A stretch of DNA of 48,217 nucleotides from Marispirochaeta aestuarii (GTDB lineage Bacteria > Spirochaetota > Spirochaetia > JC444 > Marispirochaetaceae). Numbering within the stretch: the first letter of the stretch is position 1; each line of letters begins with the position of its first letter. The DNA lies in the NCBI RefSeq assembly GCF_002087085.1, contig NZ_MWQY01000027.1, forward strand, positions 1 through 48,217, given 5' to 3'. Below, one piece after another: positions 1-8,513 of this stretch. The position numbers were made by a program, and so were the translations under genes. The notes under the pieces are model-generated. The model searched no databases. It saw only the letters and a list, made by a program, of their open reading frames with translations, and was not told where the DNA came from.

Positions 1-23
1 TAACCTATAGCACATGTAAATTT

Positions 24-56
24 AAAAAGGGACTGCCTACTTAATAGACAGCCCCC
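24..56 (-). terminator. Rho-independent terminator of ilvB-ilvH
   Basis: Read on the minus strand, an 11-bp stem (plus-strand arms 29-39 and 45-55, two G-U pairs, 5-nt loop) is followed directly by five T (plus-strand A at 24-28) and an AT-rich stretch. It begins 22 bases beyond the ilvH stop codon, so it closes the ilvB-ilvH transcript. Confidence 0.85.
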
Positions 57-77
57 CGGATGAAAATGCTCAGCAGC

Positions 78-590
78 TCAGGTGATTCTTGAACCCTTGG
101 CCATGAGGATCTTTCCGGAGCGCACCATCTCCACGACACCGTAATGGCTGCAGATATTGTGGACCGTGTCCAGCTTTTCCGAATCCCCGGAGATCTCGAA
201 AGTGATTGTAGAATCACTGAGATCGACGATTTCTCCGTTGAAGGCGGAGGCCACCTGGAGAATTTCCGTTCTCTTTTCAGGAGGGCACTCCAGTTTGATC
301 AGCAGAAGTTCCTTCTGGATTACATTTTCGCTGGTATTGTCGGTGGCATGGACAACATCCACCAGTTTGTTCAGCTGCTTGAGAATCTGGTCCAGGGTTT
401 TTGCGTCCCCGGAAGCGACGATATTCATCTGGGAGAATTTCGGATCGTGCGCACCGGATACAACCAGGCTGTCAATGTTGTAGCCACGGCGGGCGAAGAC
501 CAGGGAGACCCTTATGAGCACCCCCGGTTTGTTGGCGACATAGAGACTGATTGTATGCTGGCGATAATCCTGTTGGGCTGCTGTGCTCAT
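78..590 (-). CDS. ilvH: Acetolactate synthase small (regulatory) subunit
   Basis: Regulatory subunit of acetohydroxyacid synthase, which binds valine and stimulates the catalytic subunit in the first common step of branched-chain amino acid synthesis. The 170-residue length is normal for IlvH/IlvN. An N-terminal ACT domain (about residues 12-85) opens with HTISLYVANKPGVLIRVS and contains the glycine-turn motif RRGYNIDSLVV; the C-terminal ACT-like half begins near residue 90 (ELLLIKLECPPEKRTEI). The ATG overlaps the ilvB stop by one base (TAATG), and AGGAGGT lies just upstream inside ilvB, so translation is probably coupled and the subunits made together. A terminator follows. ilvN is an equally acceptable symbol. 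Confidence 0.95.
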   Translation of the reverse strand: MSTAAQQDYRQHTISLYVANKPGVLIRVSLVFARRGYNIDSLVVSGAHDPKFSQMNIVASGDAKTLDQILKQLNKLVDVVHATDNTSENVIQKELLLIKLECPPEKRTEILQVASAFNGEIVDLSDSTITFEISGDSEKLDTVHNICSHYGVVEMVRSGKILMAKGSRIT

Positions 591-2308
591 TAGGTACCTC
601 CTGTGGGTTTGGCGAGTTTGCCGGTTTTCGGCACTTCCAGCAGCATCGCGCTGTAAGGCGCACCGGAGGGAATCATGGGAAAGACGTTGTCCTCTTTTTC
701 CACCTCTGCATCGATTACGCAGGGGCCGTCGTTGTATTCCAGGGCATTCCTGAGGACCCGGCGGACGTCCGCGGAGCGTTTAATCCGGAAGGCCTTGCAT
801 CCGTAACTCTCGGCGAGCTTTACGAAATTGGGGTTTCCTTCCATGTCTACCCCGGAAAGGCGGTTGTCGTAGAACATGTTCTGCCACTGCCGAACCATTC
901 CCAGGTAGTTGTTGTTGATGATGAGGATCTTGAGGGGAAGCTTGTGGATGACCGCGGTGGCCAGTTCGTTCAGGGTCATCTGGAAACCGCCGTCTCCGAC
1001 GATGGCAATTACGGTCTTATCCGGTTCCCCCAGGGCGGCGCCGATGGCCGCGGGAAATCCGAAACCCATGGTGCCGGCTCCACCGGAGGAAATCCACTGA
1101 TAGCGGTGCTTGATCAGGTAGTACTGGGCCGCCCACATCTGGTGCTGCCCGACGTCGGTGGTGACCACCGCTTCGCCGTTGGTAAGCTTGTATATCTCGT
1201 CAATTACATGCTCCGCCTTCAGTTTGCCTTCCTTGCGGTATTTCAGGGGGAACTTGCGGCGGAAGCGGCGGATATCCTGCATCCAGGCGGAGGTGTCTCC
1301 CGGCTCGACAACAGCGGCGATGGCTTCGACAACGTGCCGGGCGTCTCCGATGATGGCGCAGTCCACGGGGACCGACTTGTTGATCTCCGAGGGATCAATA
1401 TCGATGTGGATTTTTACCGCTCCTGCACAGAACTCGTCGAGTTTTCCGGTGATCCTGTCGTCCCACCGGGAACCGATGGACATGATGAGGTCGCAGTGTT
1501 CCACCGCCTTGTTGGCGTAGGCCGTACCGTGCATGCCGAGCATACCCAGGTTGAGTTCGTGGGTCTCGGGTACGCAGCCTTTGCCCAGGAGAGTGTTGAC
1601 CACCGGAACCTGGAGTTTCTCCGCCAGGTAGGTAATCGCTTTACCGGCATCGGATATGACCGCGCCGTGACCGACCAGCAGAAGGGGGCGTGATGCACGG
1701 CTGAGCATCTCCGCCGCGGTTTCGATATCCTCGATGTTTCCCTCCCTGGGAATCCTGTATCCCGGAAGGTGAAAATCCTCGCTGACTGCGGGATCGATAA
1801 GGGCGCTTGAAACGTCCTTCGGCAGGTCGATAAGAACAGGGCCCGGGCGGCCGGTGACTGCCAGATGGAAAGCTTCACGGACAATCCGGGGAATGTCCTG
1901 GGGCTCCTTTATGAGATAGGAGTGTTTTACCACCGGGTAGGATATTCCCGATACGTCCGCCTCCTGAAAGGCGTCGAGCCCCAGGTTTCCCGTGAGCTGC
2001 TGACCGCAGATGATTACCATGGGAACTGAATCCATGTGGGCTGTCATGATTCCCGTAATGGTGTTTGTCGCCCCGGGACCGGAGGTGACCAGAACGACTC
2101 CTGGTTTTCCTGTGGCCCGGGCAAAACCGTCGGCCATGTGGGTGGCACCCTGCTCATGCCGGGTGAGAATCAGCTTGATCGGGGAATCCACCAGGGCATC
2201 GAATACCGGGATGGCGTTTCCACCGGGATAGCCAAAAAGGTATTCGACTCCCTGCTGCTGGATGATATCCACCAGTACTTCGGCGCCGGTACGGAGGTTC
2301 TTTGTCAT
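590..2308 (-). CDS. ilvB: Acetolactate synthase large (catalytic) subunit
   Basis: Thiamine-diphosphate enzyme that condenses two pyruvates to acetolactate, or pyruvate and 2-oxobutyrate to acetohydroxybutyrate, in Val/Leu/Ile synthesis. At 572 residues it is full length. Visible are the N-terminal TPP-pyrimidine domain ([17 protein letters not shown] with the catalytic Glu in [17 protein letters not shown]), the central FAD-binding-type domain, and the C-terminal TPP-binding motif [15 protein letters not shown] ending in [12 protein letters not shown]. The ATG has GGAG nine bases upstream. It is cotranscribed with ilvH; expression may be tuned by the leader peptide described at 2339-2374. 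Confidence 0.96.
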   Translation of the reverse strand: MTKNLRTGAEVLVDIIQQQGVEYLFGYPGGNAIPVFDALVDSPIKLILTRHEQGATHMADGFARATGKPGVVLVTSGPGATNTITGIMTAHMDSVPMVIICGQQLTGNLGLDAFQEADVSGISYPVVKHSYLIKEPQDIPRIVREAFHLAVTGRPGPVLIDLPKDVSSALIDPAVSEDFHLPGYRIPREGNIEDIETAAEMLSRASRPLLLVGHGAVISDAGKAITYLAEKLQVPVVNTLLGKGCVPETHELNLGMLGMHGTAYANKAVEHCDLIMSIGSRWDDRITGKLDEFCAGAVKIHIDIDPSEINKSVPVDCAIIGDARHVVEAIAAVVEPGDTSAWMQDIRRFRRKFPLKYRKEGKLKAEHVIDEIYKLTNGEAVVTTDVGQHQMWAAQYYLIKHRYQWISSGGAGTMGFGFPAAIGAALGEPDKTVIAIVGDGGFQMTLNELATAVIHKLPLKILIINNNYLGMVRQWQNMFYDNRLSGVDMEGNPNFVKLAESYGCKAFRIKRSADVRRVLRNALEYNDGPCVIDAEVEKEDNVFPMIPSGAPYSAMLLEVPKTGKLAKPTGGT

Positions 2309-2338
2309 ATTCTGTCTCCAATGTAACTGTATTTGCTG

Positions 2339-2374
2339 TTATCTTCCCCTGAAGGCACGGATAACAACCGGCAT
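2339..2374 (-). CDS. Candidate ilv leader peptide (MPVVIRAFRGR)
   Basis: Eleven-codon ORF on the ilvB leader, ATG at 2374 and TAA at 2341-2339, ending 30 nt before ilvB. Codons 3-5 are Val-Val-Ile, products of the pathway ilvB begins, as in known ilv attenuator peptides. The ATG lies 6 nt after the predicted -10 box (2386-2381), so it would be read as a leaderless ORF. The GTT ATC codons form one arm of a potential stem with GATAAC just downstream. No U-tract follows that stem, so classic transcription attenuation is not shown; translational coupling or stalling control is possible. The peptide and its role are inferences. Confidence 0.5.
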   Translation of the reverse strand: MPVVIRAFRGR

Positions 2375-2380
2375 TGAAGA

Positions 2381-2410
2381 ACTATAGGCCTGTCTGTTGG
2401 GGGTTGTCAA
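2381..2410 (-). promoter_or_regulatory. Sigma-70 promoter of ilvB-ilvH
   Basis: On the minus strand TTGACA (plus 2405-2410) and TATAGT (plus 2381-2386) are separated by 18 bp. Predicted start of transcription is about 2374, giving a leader of roughly 65 nt before ilvB that contains the candidate leader peptide. Confidence 0.75.
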
Positions 2411-2611
2411 TAGAAAACTAACGAAAAAACAGCTAAGTTCAATGAAAAACATAAAAATGCTAATAAAAATAACCAATAAATAAACAAATATCGGTAAAAA
2501 GAGCCAAATACCAAATAATTTTAACTAAAATAACGATAAACAAGTAGTGATTTTCGGATTGTGCTTCAGAAAAGTAAAAATACACACCTTTCCGTTAGTC
2601 TCTGTCCTGAG

Positions 2612-2640
2612 TTGACAATTTTTGAAGCTGTCTCTACAGT
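2612..2640 (+). promoter_or_regulatory. Sigma-70 promoter of ptsN, placed for a leaderless mRNA
   Basis: TTGACA at 2612-2617, 17-bp spacer, TACAGT at 2635-2640, then only 8 nt to the ATG at 2649. With transcription starting about 7 nt after the -10 box the message would have essentially no 5' untranslated region. No Shine-Dalgarno sequence precedes the ATG. Confidence 0.7.
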
Positions 2641-2648
2641 CTTTACCC

Positions 2649-3095
2649 ATGAACCTACGTAAAGTGTTGAGCCCCGAGCTCATCTCTCTGGGCCTGAAGG
2701 CTTCCACAAAACAGGAAGCTGTCGAAGAACTTGTCGATCTGCTTATGCAGGGAGGCAGGATTAATGACCGGGATGCCGCCCTTCAGGCAGTGCTGGAACG
2801 GGAATCCAAGATGTCCACGGGCATTCAGCACGGTGTTGCCATCCCCCACGGCAAGACCAGTGCGGTGAATGATCTTGTCGCCTGTGTGGCGGTAAAGCCC
2901 GAGGGAATTGATTTCGAATCTCTGGACGGAGAGCCGAGCACGATTTTTATCATGACTCTTTCTCCTCTGAACAAAACAGGACCCCATGTTCAGTTTCTGG
3001 CGGAGATAAGCCGTCTTTTGAAGACCGCAGAATCCCGGGAACGCATTCTGAAGGTTAGCTCAAAGCAGGAACTGCTTTCCGTTCTGCTGGAGTAA
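2649..3095 (+). CDS. ptsN: PTS EIIA-type nitrogen regulatory protein (PtsN)
   Basis: Cytoplasmic phosphocarrier of the nitrogen-related PTS (mannitol/fructose EIIA fold), usually a regulator of potassium and nitrogen homeostasis rather than of sugar uptake. The 148 residues cover one EIIA domain: SPELISLGLKAST, DRDAALQAVLERE, and the phosphorylation site GVAIPHGK with His67. An in-frame TTG at 2622 would add nine residues but falls inside the promoter spacer, so I chose the ATG at 2649, where family homology starts. The antiporter gene follows five bases after the stop, suggesting that PtsN controls or is co-regulated with ion transport. Confidence 0.85.
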   Translation: MNLRKVLSPELISLGLKASTKQEAVEELVDLLMQGGRINDRDAALQAVLERESKMSTGIQHGVAIPHGKTSAVNDLVACVAVKPEGIDFESLDGEPSTIFIMTLSPLNKTGPHVQFLAEISRLLKTAESRERILKVSSKQELLSVLLE

Positions 3096-3100
3096 ACTCT

Positions 3101-4720
3101 ATGAACCATATTATGACTCGCCTCATGCTGCAGCTGGCGGTGGTAATCATCAGCTCCAAGATTCTGGGCCACCTGTTCTCCCGGGTTTTACGTCAGCCCC
3201 GGGTTCTTGGAGAGCTGGTTGCCGGTATGATTATCGGTCCCTATGCCCTGGGAGCGATTTCCATCCCCTTCCTGCACGGCCCCCTTTTTCCCATCTTCGA
3301 CGGGGTACTGCCCATTCAGCCGGAACTCTACGGCTTTGCAGTCCACGCCTCCATAATCCTCCTGTTTCTCTCGGGACTCGAGACTGATCTACCCACCTTT
3401 CTGCGCTTTTCGGGCCTCGGGTCCGTAATAGGCATCGGAGGCGTGGTGGTCTCCTTCCTTTTCGGCGATCTGGTGGCTGTGCTGATGCTCCCGGGGGTTT
3501 CCTCCTTTACCGATCCGGCGGCCCTGTTTCTCGGGACCCTCTCGACGGCAACCTCCGTAGGTATTACCGCCAGGATTTTATCGGAAAAGCACAAGATGTC
3601 CTCCCCCGAGGGAGTCACCATCCTGGCCGCCGCGGTACTGGACGATGTTCTGGGAATTATTCTGCTGGCCGTTGTGGTGGGCATCTCGAAGGCCTCCGGC
3701 AGTGCCCCCCTGGACTGGGGAGGAATCGGGATTATCGCCGCCAAGGCCTTCGGTTTCTGGCTGGTCTGTACGGTTATCGGAATTCTGGTCGCCCCGAAGC
3801 TGACCAGGGGACTCAAGCAGTTTCAGGGCATGGATACCATCGCTGGAATAGCCTTCGGCATCGCCCTTATCCTGGCAGGCCTCTCGGAGACTGTCGGTCT
3901 TGCCATGATCATCGGGGCCTATGTGACGGGACTCTCCCTCTCCCAGACCGATATCGCCCATGAAATACGGGAGAACCTGTCGGGGCTCTACTCCTTCTTT
4001 GTACCTATCTTTTTCTGCGTCATGGGGATGATGGTGGATTTCAGCTCCCTGATTCCCGTCCTGGGTTTCGGGCTTGTCTTCTCCGCCACTGCAATTGCAG
4101 GCAAGATGATCGGCTGCGGACTGCCGAGCCTGCTGACCGGTTTCAACCTTCGAGGGGCATTCCGTATCGGTGCGGGGATGCTCCCCCGGGGAGAGGTTAC
4201 CCTGATTGTCGCCGGCATAGGTCTCTCCTCGGGAGTCATCGGAAAGGACCTTTTCGGCGTGGCCATCATGACCCTCCTGGTTGCCAGCATCACCGCTCCG
4301 CCCCTGCTCATCCGCAGTTTCAACGGAGGCAGCGGATATACCAGGCGCAGAAGAGGAGAAAAACCCGAGGCTCCCCAGCAGTCCTTTGATCTTGAGTTTC
4401 CTTCCCAGCGTATGACCGATTTTATCCGCCAGGAGATGCTCAAGGCCTTCAAGGATGAGGAGTTCTTTATCCACCGGGTGGATTCCTCCCAGGACCGGCT
4501 GTATCACATACGCAAGGATGAGATCCTGATCACCCTGGTACAGAAGGACAATACCATCTCCGTCAGGACCGCCCCTGAACACGAGCAGCTCGTCCGGCTT
4601 CTGCTTCTCGAGGAGGTCCTGGAGTTAAAGGATCTTCTCAAATCCATGGAGAGCATGAAGGACCCGGATAAGATGGGGGCGAACCTGCTGATGGGACTCT
4701 TTTCGGAAGAGGGCGTTTGA
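3101..4720 (+). CDS. CPA2-family cation/proton antiporter with C-terminal cytoplasmic domain
   Basis: Inner-membrane monovalent cation:proton exchanger of the KefB/NapA (CPA2) type, 539 residues. Residues about 8-410 form a dozen hydrophobic helices. LRQPRVLGELVAGMIIGP near residue 32 is the family N-terminal motif, and the paired aspartates D181-D182 in AAAVLDDVLGIILL are the ion-binding carboxylates; a DD pair is typical of electrogenic members. After a basic linker (YTRRRRGEK) comes a soluble tail of about 120 residues that I do not recognise and that is not an obvious TrkA-N domain. A GGAG lies within the ptsN end, 8 nt before the ATG. Substrate (Na+ or K+) cannot be read from sequence; the ptsN linkage favours K+ homeostasis. 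Confidence 0.85.
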   Translation: MNHIMTRLMLQLAVVIISSKILGHLFSRVLRQPRVLGELVAGMIIGPYALGAISIPFLHGPLFPIFDGVLPIQPELYGFAVHASIILLFLSGLETDLPTFLRFSGLGSVIGIGGVVVSFLFGDLVAVLMLPGVSSFTDPAALFLGTLSTATSVGITARILSEKHKMSSPEGVTILAAAVLDDVLGIILLAVVVGISKASGSAPLDWGGIGIIAAKAFGFWLVCTVIGILVAPKLTRGLKQFQGMDTIAGIAFGIALILAGLSETVGLAMIIGAYVTGLSLSQTDIAHEIRENLSGLYSFFVPIFFCVMGMMVDFSSLIPVLGFGLVFSATAIAGKMIGCGLPSLLTGFNLRGAFRIGAGMLPRGEVTLIVAGIGLSSGVIGKDLFGVAIMTLLVASITAPPLLIRSFNGGSGYTRRRRGEKPEAPQQSFDLEFPSQRMTDFIRQEMLKAFKDEEFFIHRVDSSQDRLYHIRKDEILITLVQKDNTISVRTAPEHEQLVRLLLLEEVLELKDLLKSMESMKDPDKMGANLLMGLFSEEGV

Positions 4721-4737
4721 CTGGAGCCTTCAGGTTC

Positions 4738-7700
4738 TCATTCGCAGGCGGAGAAATACTCCTCCTGCAGACGGATCACCAGATTACTCAGGGCATCAAG
4801 CTGCTGCAGGAATTCCCCCCCCGGAAGCCCGACGCAGCGCTGTGACAGTGCTTCAAGCTGTTCCGGGTCCCGGGGCAGGGTGTGGATCTGCCGGTCCTCG
4901 TAGAGCTGCAGAAAATGTTCAATACGCCTGAAAAAGCGGTAAGCCTCGTTCAGGCTTCTCAGGTCCCGGGGCTTCATTATCTCCATCTCCCCCAGAAGAG
5001 CCAGGGTTTGCAGGGTATTCCCGCAGACAAGACCGGGATGCTCCGGTCCCTGTATCAGCTGCAGCCCCTGTACGAGGAATTCGATATCCCGGATACCCCC
5101 GGGGCCGTTCTTTATCTCCCGTAAACCCCGCTGAAGGTCCCTGTTTGTACGCAGGGCCGACTGCCGGTTATTCCTGATGGCAGTAATAATTTCCTTCGCT
5201 TCCCGCCGTTCCAGAAGGAGGGGCCGCAGACGATCTTCGAAAGCAGCAAGGGTACGGGGATCGGGATCAAGAAGCCGGAGTTTCAACAGGGCCTGCAGTT
5301 CCCAGGGGGCTGCCGTGTTCCGGTAATATTCTTCCAGAGCGGCAAGACTGACGGTAAGATCCCCGGAACGGCCGAAGGGCCGCAGACGGTAGTCCACCCG
5401 GTATCCTGCACCCACAGGGGAAGAAACCGCCAGAAGCTCCCGTGTGCGTTCCATCAGTTTACGCCCCTCTTCCTTGTCCAGGCCCCGATTCTCCGGACTC
5501 TCCCGGAGAATACCGATAAGGTCCAGATCGGAAGAGTAGTTCAGCTCCAGTCCTCCCAGTTTTCCGAAGGCCGCGATTACTACCGGAACCGTGCCTTTTC
5601 CCCCTGTCTCAAGCCATGCGTAGTTCAGGGCTTCCCTGATCTGGCTCTCCGCTGTGAGGGACAGTTCCAGGGTGATCTCCTCCAGGGGGGCCCCGTAGCA
5701 GATGTCCCGGGTCCCGATACGCAGAATCTCCCGTTTCTTTGTCCAGCGCAGGGCCGCGATAAAACGTTTTCTGTAGGGGGCCTTTTCCGTTTCCGCCGCC
5801 AGGCGCCGGCGGAACTCATCGCGGGTGAAGGGACGATGGATAAGAGCGGGATCAGTGATCTCGTTAAAGAGATCCGGTTCCCGGGCGAGGATATCGCTAA
5901 GGAACTGACTGCCGGAAAAAAGCCGCATCAGCAGGTTAATCCGGGTGGGCTGGGAAAGCATCTGCGCCGTAAGTTCCCCGCCGTTTCTGGCGGCGGCTGC
6001 AAAGCGTTCCCAGTTGTTCAAGGCCATATCCGGATCGCTCCGTCGCATCAGCTCCTGGACGGCCAGGATCGCGACGGAAACAAAGGCTTCCCGGTTCCCG
6101 GATTCCCGGGCGAGACTCTCGAAATTATGGATTCCCCGTTTCGGATTCTTGAAACCGTAGCGCCGGAGAATCTCTGTTCTCAATTCCAGGGATCTCTCCG
6201 GAAAGAGAATAAGGTCGGCAACGGTCTCTGTCCCCCGGAAGGGAAGGGCCTCTCGTCCCAGATAATGTTCAACAAAACCACGTACCCTGGCGGTGCGTTC
6301 CTCGAATTCAGTCTTGAGCTGTTCCCCGGGAAGCATATCCTGCTTTCCCTTGTAGCCCATTCGCCGGGCAAGATGGGTATACTCGTCGGATTCAAAATCG
6401 GGGAGGTAAAGGTCCCGGGCGGAACCCCGGAGCATGCGCAGGGCATTGATAAGGCGCCGCAGAAAACGGTAGGCCCAGATTATCTCCTGGGCCTCGGTGG
6501 ACAGGATAATCCCAAGACGGGACAGCTCCTCCAGGGCCTGGTGAATGCTGGGGGTACGGAGACTCAGGTACTCCCTGCCGTGTTCCGCCTGAAGGATCTG
6601 GACGGTATACTCCACGTCCACCAGAGCGCCGGTTGAAAACTTGGCATTGAAGCTTCCCGGTCTGTTTTTTTCCTCCAGCTGCCGCTGACGCAGGTTTCGC
6701 AGTTCCTTCAGGTCAAGGGAACCGTCGACGTAGAGAATCTCGTCCCGGATTATTTCAACGCGCCGGCCAAGCTCCCCGTCGCCGGCTACTCTCCTCAGGC
6801 GCACCAGGGCCAGGCGTTCAAAGGAACGGGCTGTTTCGCGGTAATAGGATGTAAAGCGTTCAAGGCTCGATGCGTGAGGGCCGGCGCTCCCGTGGGGCCT
6901 CAGGCGCAGATCCACACGGAAAATCCCCTCCTGTTTTGTCCGGATGATCCCGGCGGCCTCCTTGACCAGACGGTCGAAGAACTCCGGGTTGGGAATCTGC
7001 TGCTCCCCGTCGGTAGTGCCGTTATCGGAGTAGACGCAGATCAGCTCGATGTCCGAGGCATAACCCAGGGCCTGGCCCCCGAATTTCCCCAGACCCAGAA
7101 CAGCCCAGGGTACCTCAAGTCCGGCGACGGTACGGGGTCTGCCGTAGCGATTCTTCAGCTCTTCCTCCGCCAGCATGAAGGCGGTGGAGACAACGGCTTC
7201 CGCCAGACGGGTCAGATGGTGGCTGAAGCGTAGAAAATCTTCCTCGGGGGCGAGGATCTGCCGCAGATCGAGCTTGAAGATTTCATCATCCTTGAACCTG
7301 TTCAGACCCTCGATCTTTTCCTCATACCCGGACAACCTGGACAGGGCGACCTGAAGCCGGTATTCAAAATCTTCCCGGCTTACGGGTGCCTCGAAAATCG
7401 CTCCCGATGTTCGCGGAGCAGCACCCAGAAGAGGTATGATGTTTTCGTACTGCAGACGGATAAAATCCTCCCACAGAAAATCGCTCATACCCAGCAGCTT
7501 TGCCAGTTCCCTGAGAACTTCCGGGTTGTCCAGCAGGTCCTTCCACTGTTCCTGGTCCGGGGAGCGGGAGAGTTCTTCCAGCAGGGACTCAAAGCGGGTT
7601 ATCGCGGCATAGGGAGACGGCGCCTCCCCGAGAAAAAAGGTGAACTGCTTCGTCAGAAGAATCGAGAAGCGCAGCAGATTCAGGGCCTTCTGGTCATCGA

Positions 7701-8358
7701 TCTTTTTTCCTTCCATGTCCAGAAGACCGATGCGGTCATGGATTCTTCCGCTGACGGTGTTTATCTCCACCCGTTCCACCGACAGTCCCTGGAGGGTCAG
7801 GGCGGTGGCCACTGAATAGAGGAAGAAGGGGCTGTCCTGGGCAGTCAGTTCTATCCAGGTGTAATCGGGAAGGTCCTTGTGCAGTACCAGGTCCACCGGC
7901 AGCAGGGTCGTTTTCCCGGCGCTTTCCAGTCGTGCCACAGCCGCTGCAACCCACTCGTTCACTCTTCTCCGGGCCGCTGCCGCCCGGTCCGGTCCTGTGC
8001 TGCTCAGCAGGGGAGGAATCAGCTCGGCAAGACGTTCGTTAACCCGTTTCTGAAAAGAGGAGGACGTTTCATCTCTGCCGATTCTGCCGGAAAAACTGTC
8101 CATGATCCCCCGGCCAGGAAGGGGAGGGGTTTTCTTCCTCCTTCCAGGAGCGGATGATTCCGGCAGAACAAGGGTGTTTATCCGGGCGGAGGAAATCTCC
8201 ATGCCCAGGGAAGAGAGAACCCCGGTCAAAAGCGAGAAGATGGAGGGGAGGTCGTAGGTGGCGATGCTGACCTCGAGTATTCCGGATACGGCATCCCGGG
8301 TTTCGGTAATGAATGGGTCTGAGGGACTAAGTGCTCTAATCAGTCGTTCGCCGGTCAC
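4738..8358 (-). CDS. glnE: Glutamine synthetase adenylyltransferase with N-terminal ACT-like domains
   Basis: Bifunctional enzyme that attaches AMP to, or removes it from, a tyrosine of type I glutamine synthetase. It has 1206 residues against about 950 for E. coli GlnE; the excess is N-terminal, where residues about 27-62 and 165-215 resemble ACT repeats, which sense amino acids (in GlnD, glutamine). Two nucleotidyltransferase modules follow: the first has GLGKFGGQALGYASDIEL (D436-x-E438), the second AFGKLGGLELNYSSDLDL (D944-x-D946), plus GPGGIRDIEFLVQ. In the first, the second metal carboxylate is Glu. I chose the GTG at 8358 because GAGGT lies 7 nt upstream; a TTG at 8427 has no ribosome site. 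The target glnA lies just upstream, separated by a terminator. Confidence 0.9.
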   Translation of the reverse strand: MTGERLIRALSPSDPFITETRDAVSGILEVSIATYDLPSIFSLLTGVLSSLGMEISSARINTLVLPESSAPGRRKKTPPLPGRGIMDSFSGRIGRDETSSSFQKRVNERLAELIPPLLSSTGPDRAAAARRRVNEWVAAAVARLESAGKTTLLPVDLVLHKDLPDYTWIELTAQDSPFFLYSVATALTLQGLSVERVEINTVSGRIHDRIGLLDMEGKKIDDQKALNLLRFSILLTKQFTFFLGEAPSPYAAITRFESLLEELSRSPDQEQWKDLLDNPEVLRELAKLLGMSDFLWEDFIRLQYENIIPLLGAAPRTSGAIFEAPVSREDFEYRLQVALSRLSGYEEKIEGLNRFKDDEIFKLDLRQILAPEEDFLRFSHHLTRLAEAVVSTAFMLAEEELKNRYGRPRTVAGLEVPWAVLGLGKFGGQALGYASDIELICVYSDNGTTDGEQQIPNPEFFDRLVKEAAGIIRTKQEGIFRVDLRLRPHGSAGPHASSLERFTSYYRETARSFERLALVRLRRVAGDGELGRRVEIIRDEILYVDGSLDLKELRNLRQRQLEEKNRPGSFNAKFSTGALVDVEYTVQILQAEHGREYLSLRTPSIHQALEELSRLGIILSTEAQEIIWAYRFLRRLINALRMLRGSARDLYLPDFESDEYTHLARRMGYKGKQDMLPGEQLKTEFEERTARVRGFVEHYLGREALPFRGTETVADLILFPERSLELRTEILRRYGFKNPKRGIHNFESLARESGNREAFVSVAILAVQELMRRSDPDMALNNWERFAAAARNGGELTAQMLSQPTRINLLMRLFSGSQFLSDILAREPDLFNEITDPALIHRPFTRDEFRRRLAAETEKAPYRKRFIAALRWTKKREILRIGTRDICYGAPLEEITLELSLTAESQIREALNYAWLETGGKGTVPVVIAAFGKLGGLELNYSSDLDLIGILRESPENRGLDKEEGRKLMERTRELLAVSSPVGAGYRVDYRLRPFGRSGDLTVSLAALEEYYRNTAAPWELQALLKLRLLDPDPRTLAAFEDRLRPLLLERREAKEIITAIRNNRQSALRTNRDLQRGLREIKNGPGGIRDIEFLVQGLQLIQGPEHPGLVCGNTLQTLALLGEMEIMKPRDLRSLNEAYRFFRRIEHFLQLYEDRQIHTLPRDPEQLEALSQRCVGLPGGEFLQQLDALSNLVIRLQEEYFSACE

Positions 8359-8365
8359 TGTGAAT

Positions 8366-8370
8366 ACCTC
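8366..8370 (-). promoter_or_regulatory. Ribosome binding site deciding the glnE start
   Basis: GAGGT on the minus strand, 7 nt before the GTG at 8358-8356. No comparable site precedes the longer TTG start at 8427. Confidence 0.6.
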
Positions 8371-8446
8371 TGTGCCGCAGGCGCAGCATGCATTATTCCA
8401 TGTAGTCGATTGTAGCCCCGGTTTCAACCCGGTGAAAAGCGGGAAG

Positions 8447-8496
8447 AATAAAAAAAGTTCCGCCCTCTCCCCCGGAGGTAAGGAAAGAGGGCGGAA
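8447..8496 (-). terminator. Rho-independent terminator of glnA
   Basis: Perfect 11-bp stem TTCCGCCCTCT / AGAGGGCGGAA (plus arms 8458-8468 and 8486-8496), followed on the minus strand by C and a run of seven T. It separates glnA from glnE, so glnE either has its own promoter or depends on read-through. Confidence 0.9.
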
Positions 8497-8513
8497 TATG
8501 ATGGAGTCTATCC

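Larger units (their letters stand above)
2309..2648. other. Divergent ilvB / ptsN intergenic region
   Basis: About 340 bases between the divergent ilvB and ptsN starts. It holds the ilv leader and promoter (2339-2410), the ptsN promoter (2612-2640), and between them (about 2411-2600) a markedly AT-rich stretch with A-tracts in an otherwise GC-rich window. I see no convincing gene or structured RNA in the AT-rich middle; it may act as UP-element-like or curved promoter DNA for one or both sides. Confidence 0.6.

Noticed and set aside
551-1693. 380-residue open frame opposite ilvB
   Set aside because: Antisense shadow of ilvB, low-complexity composition.
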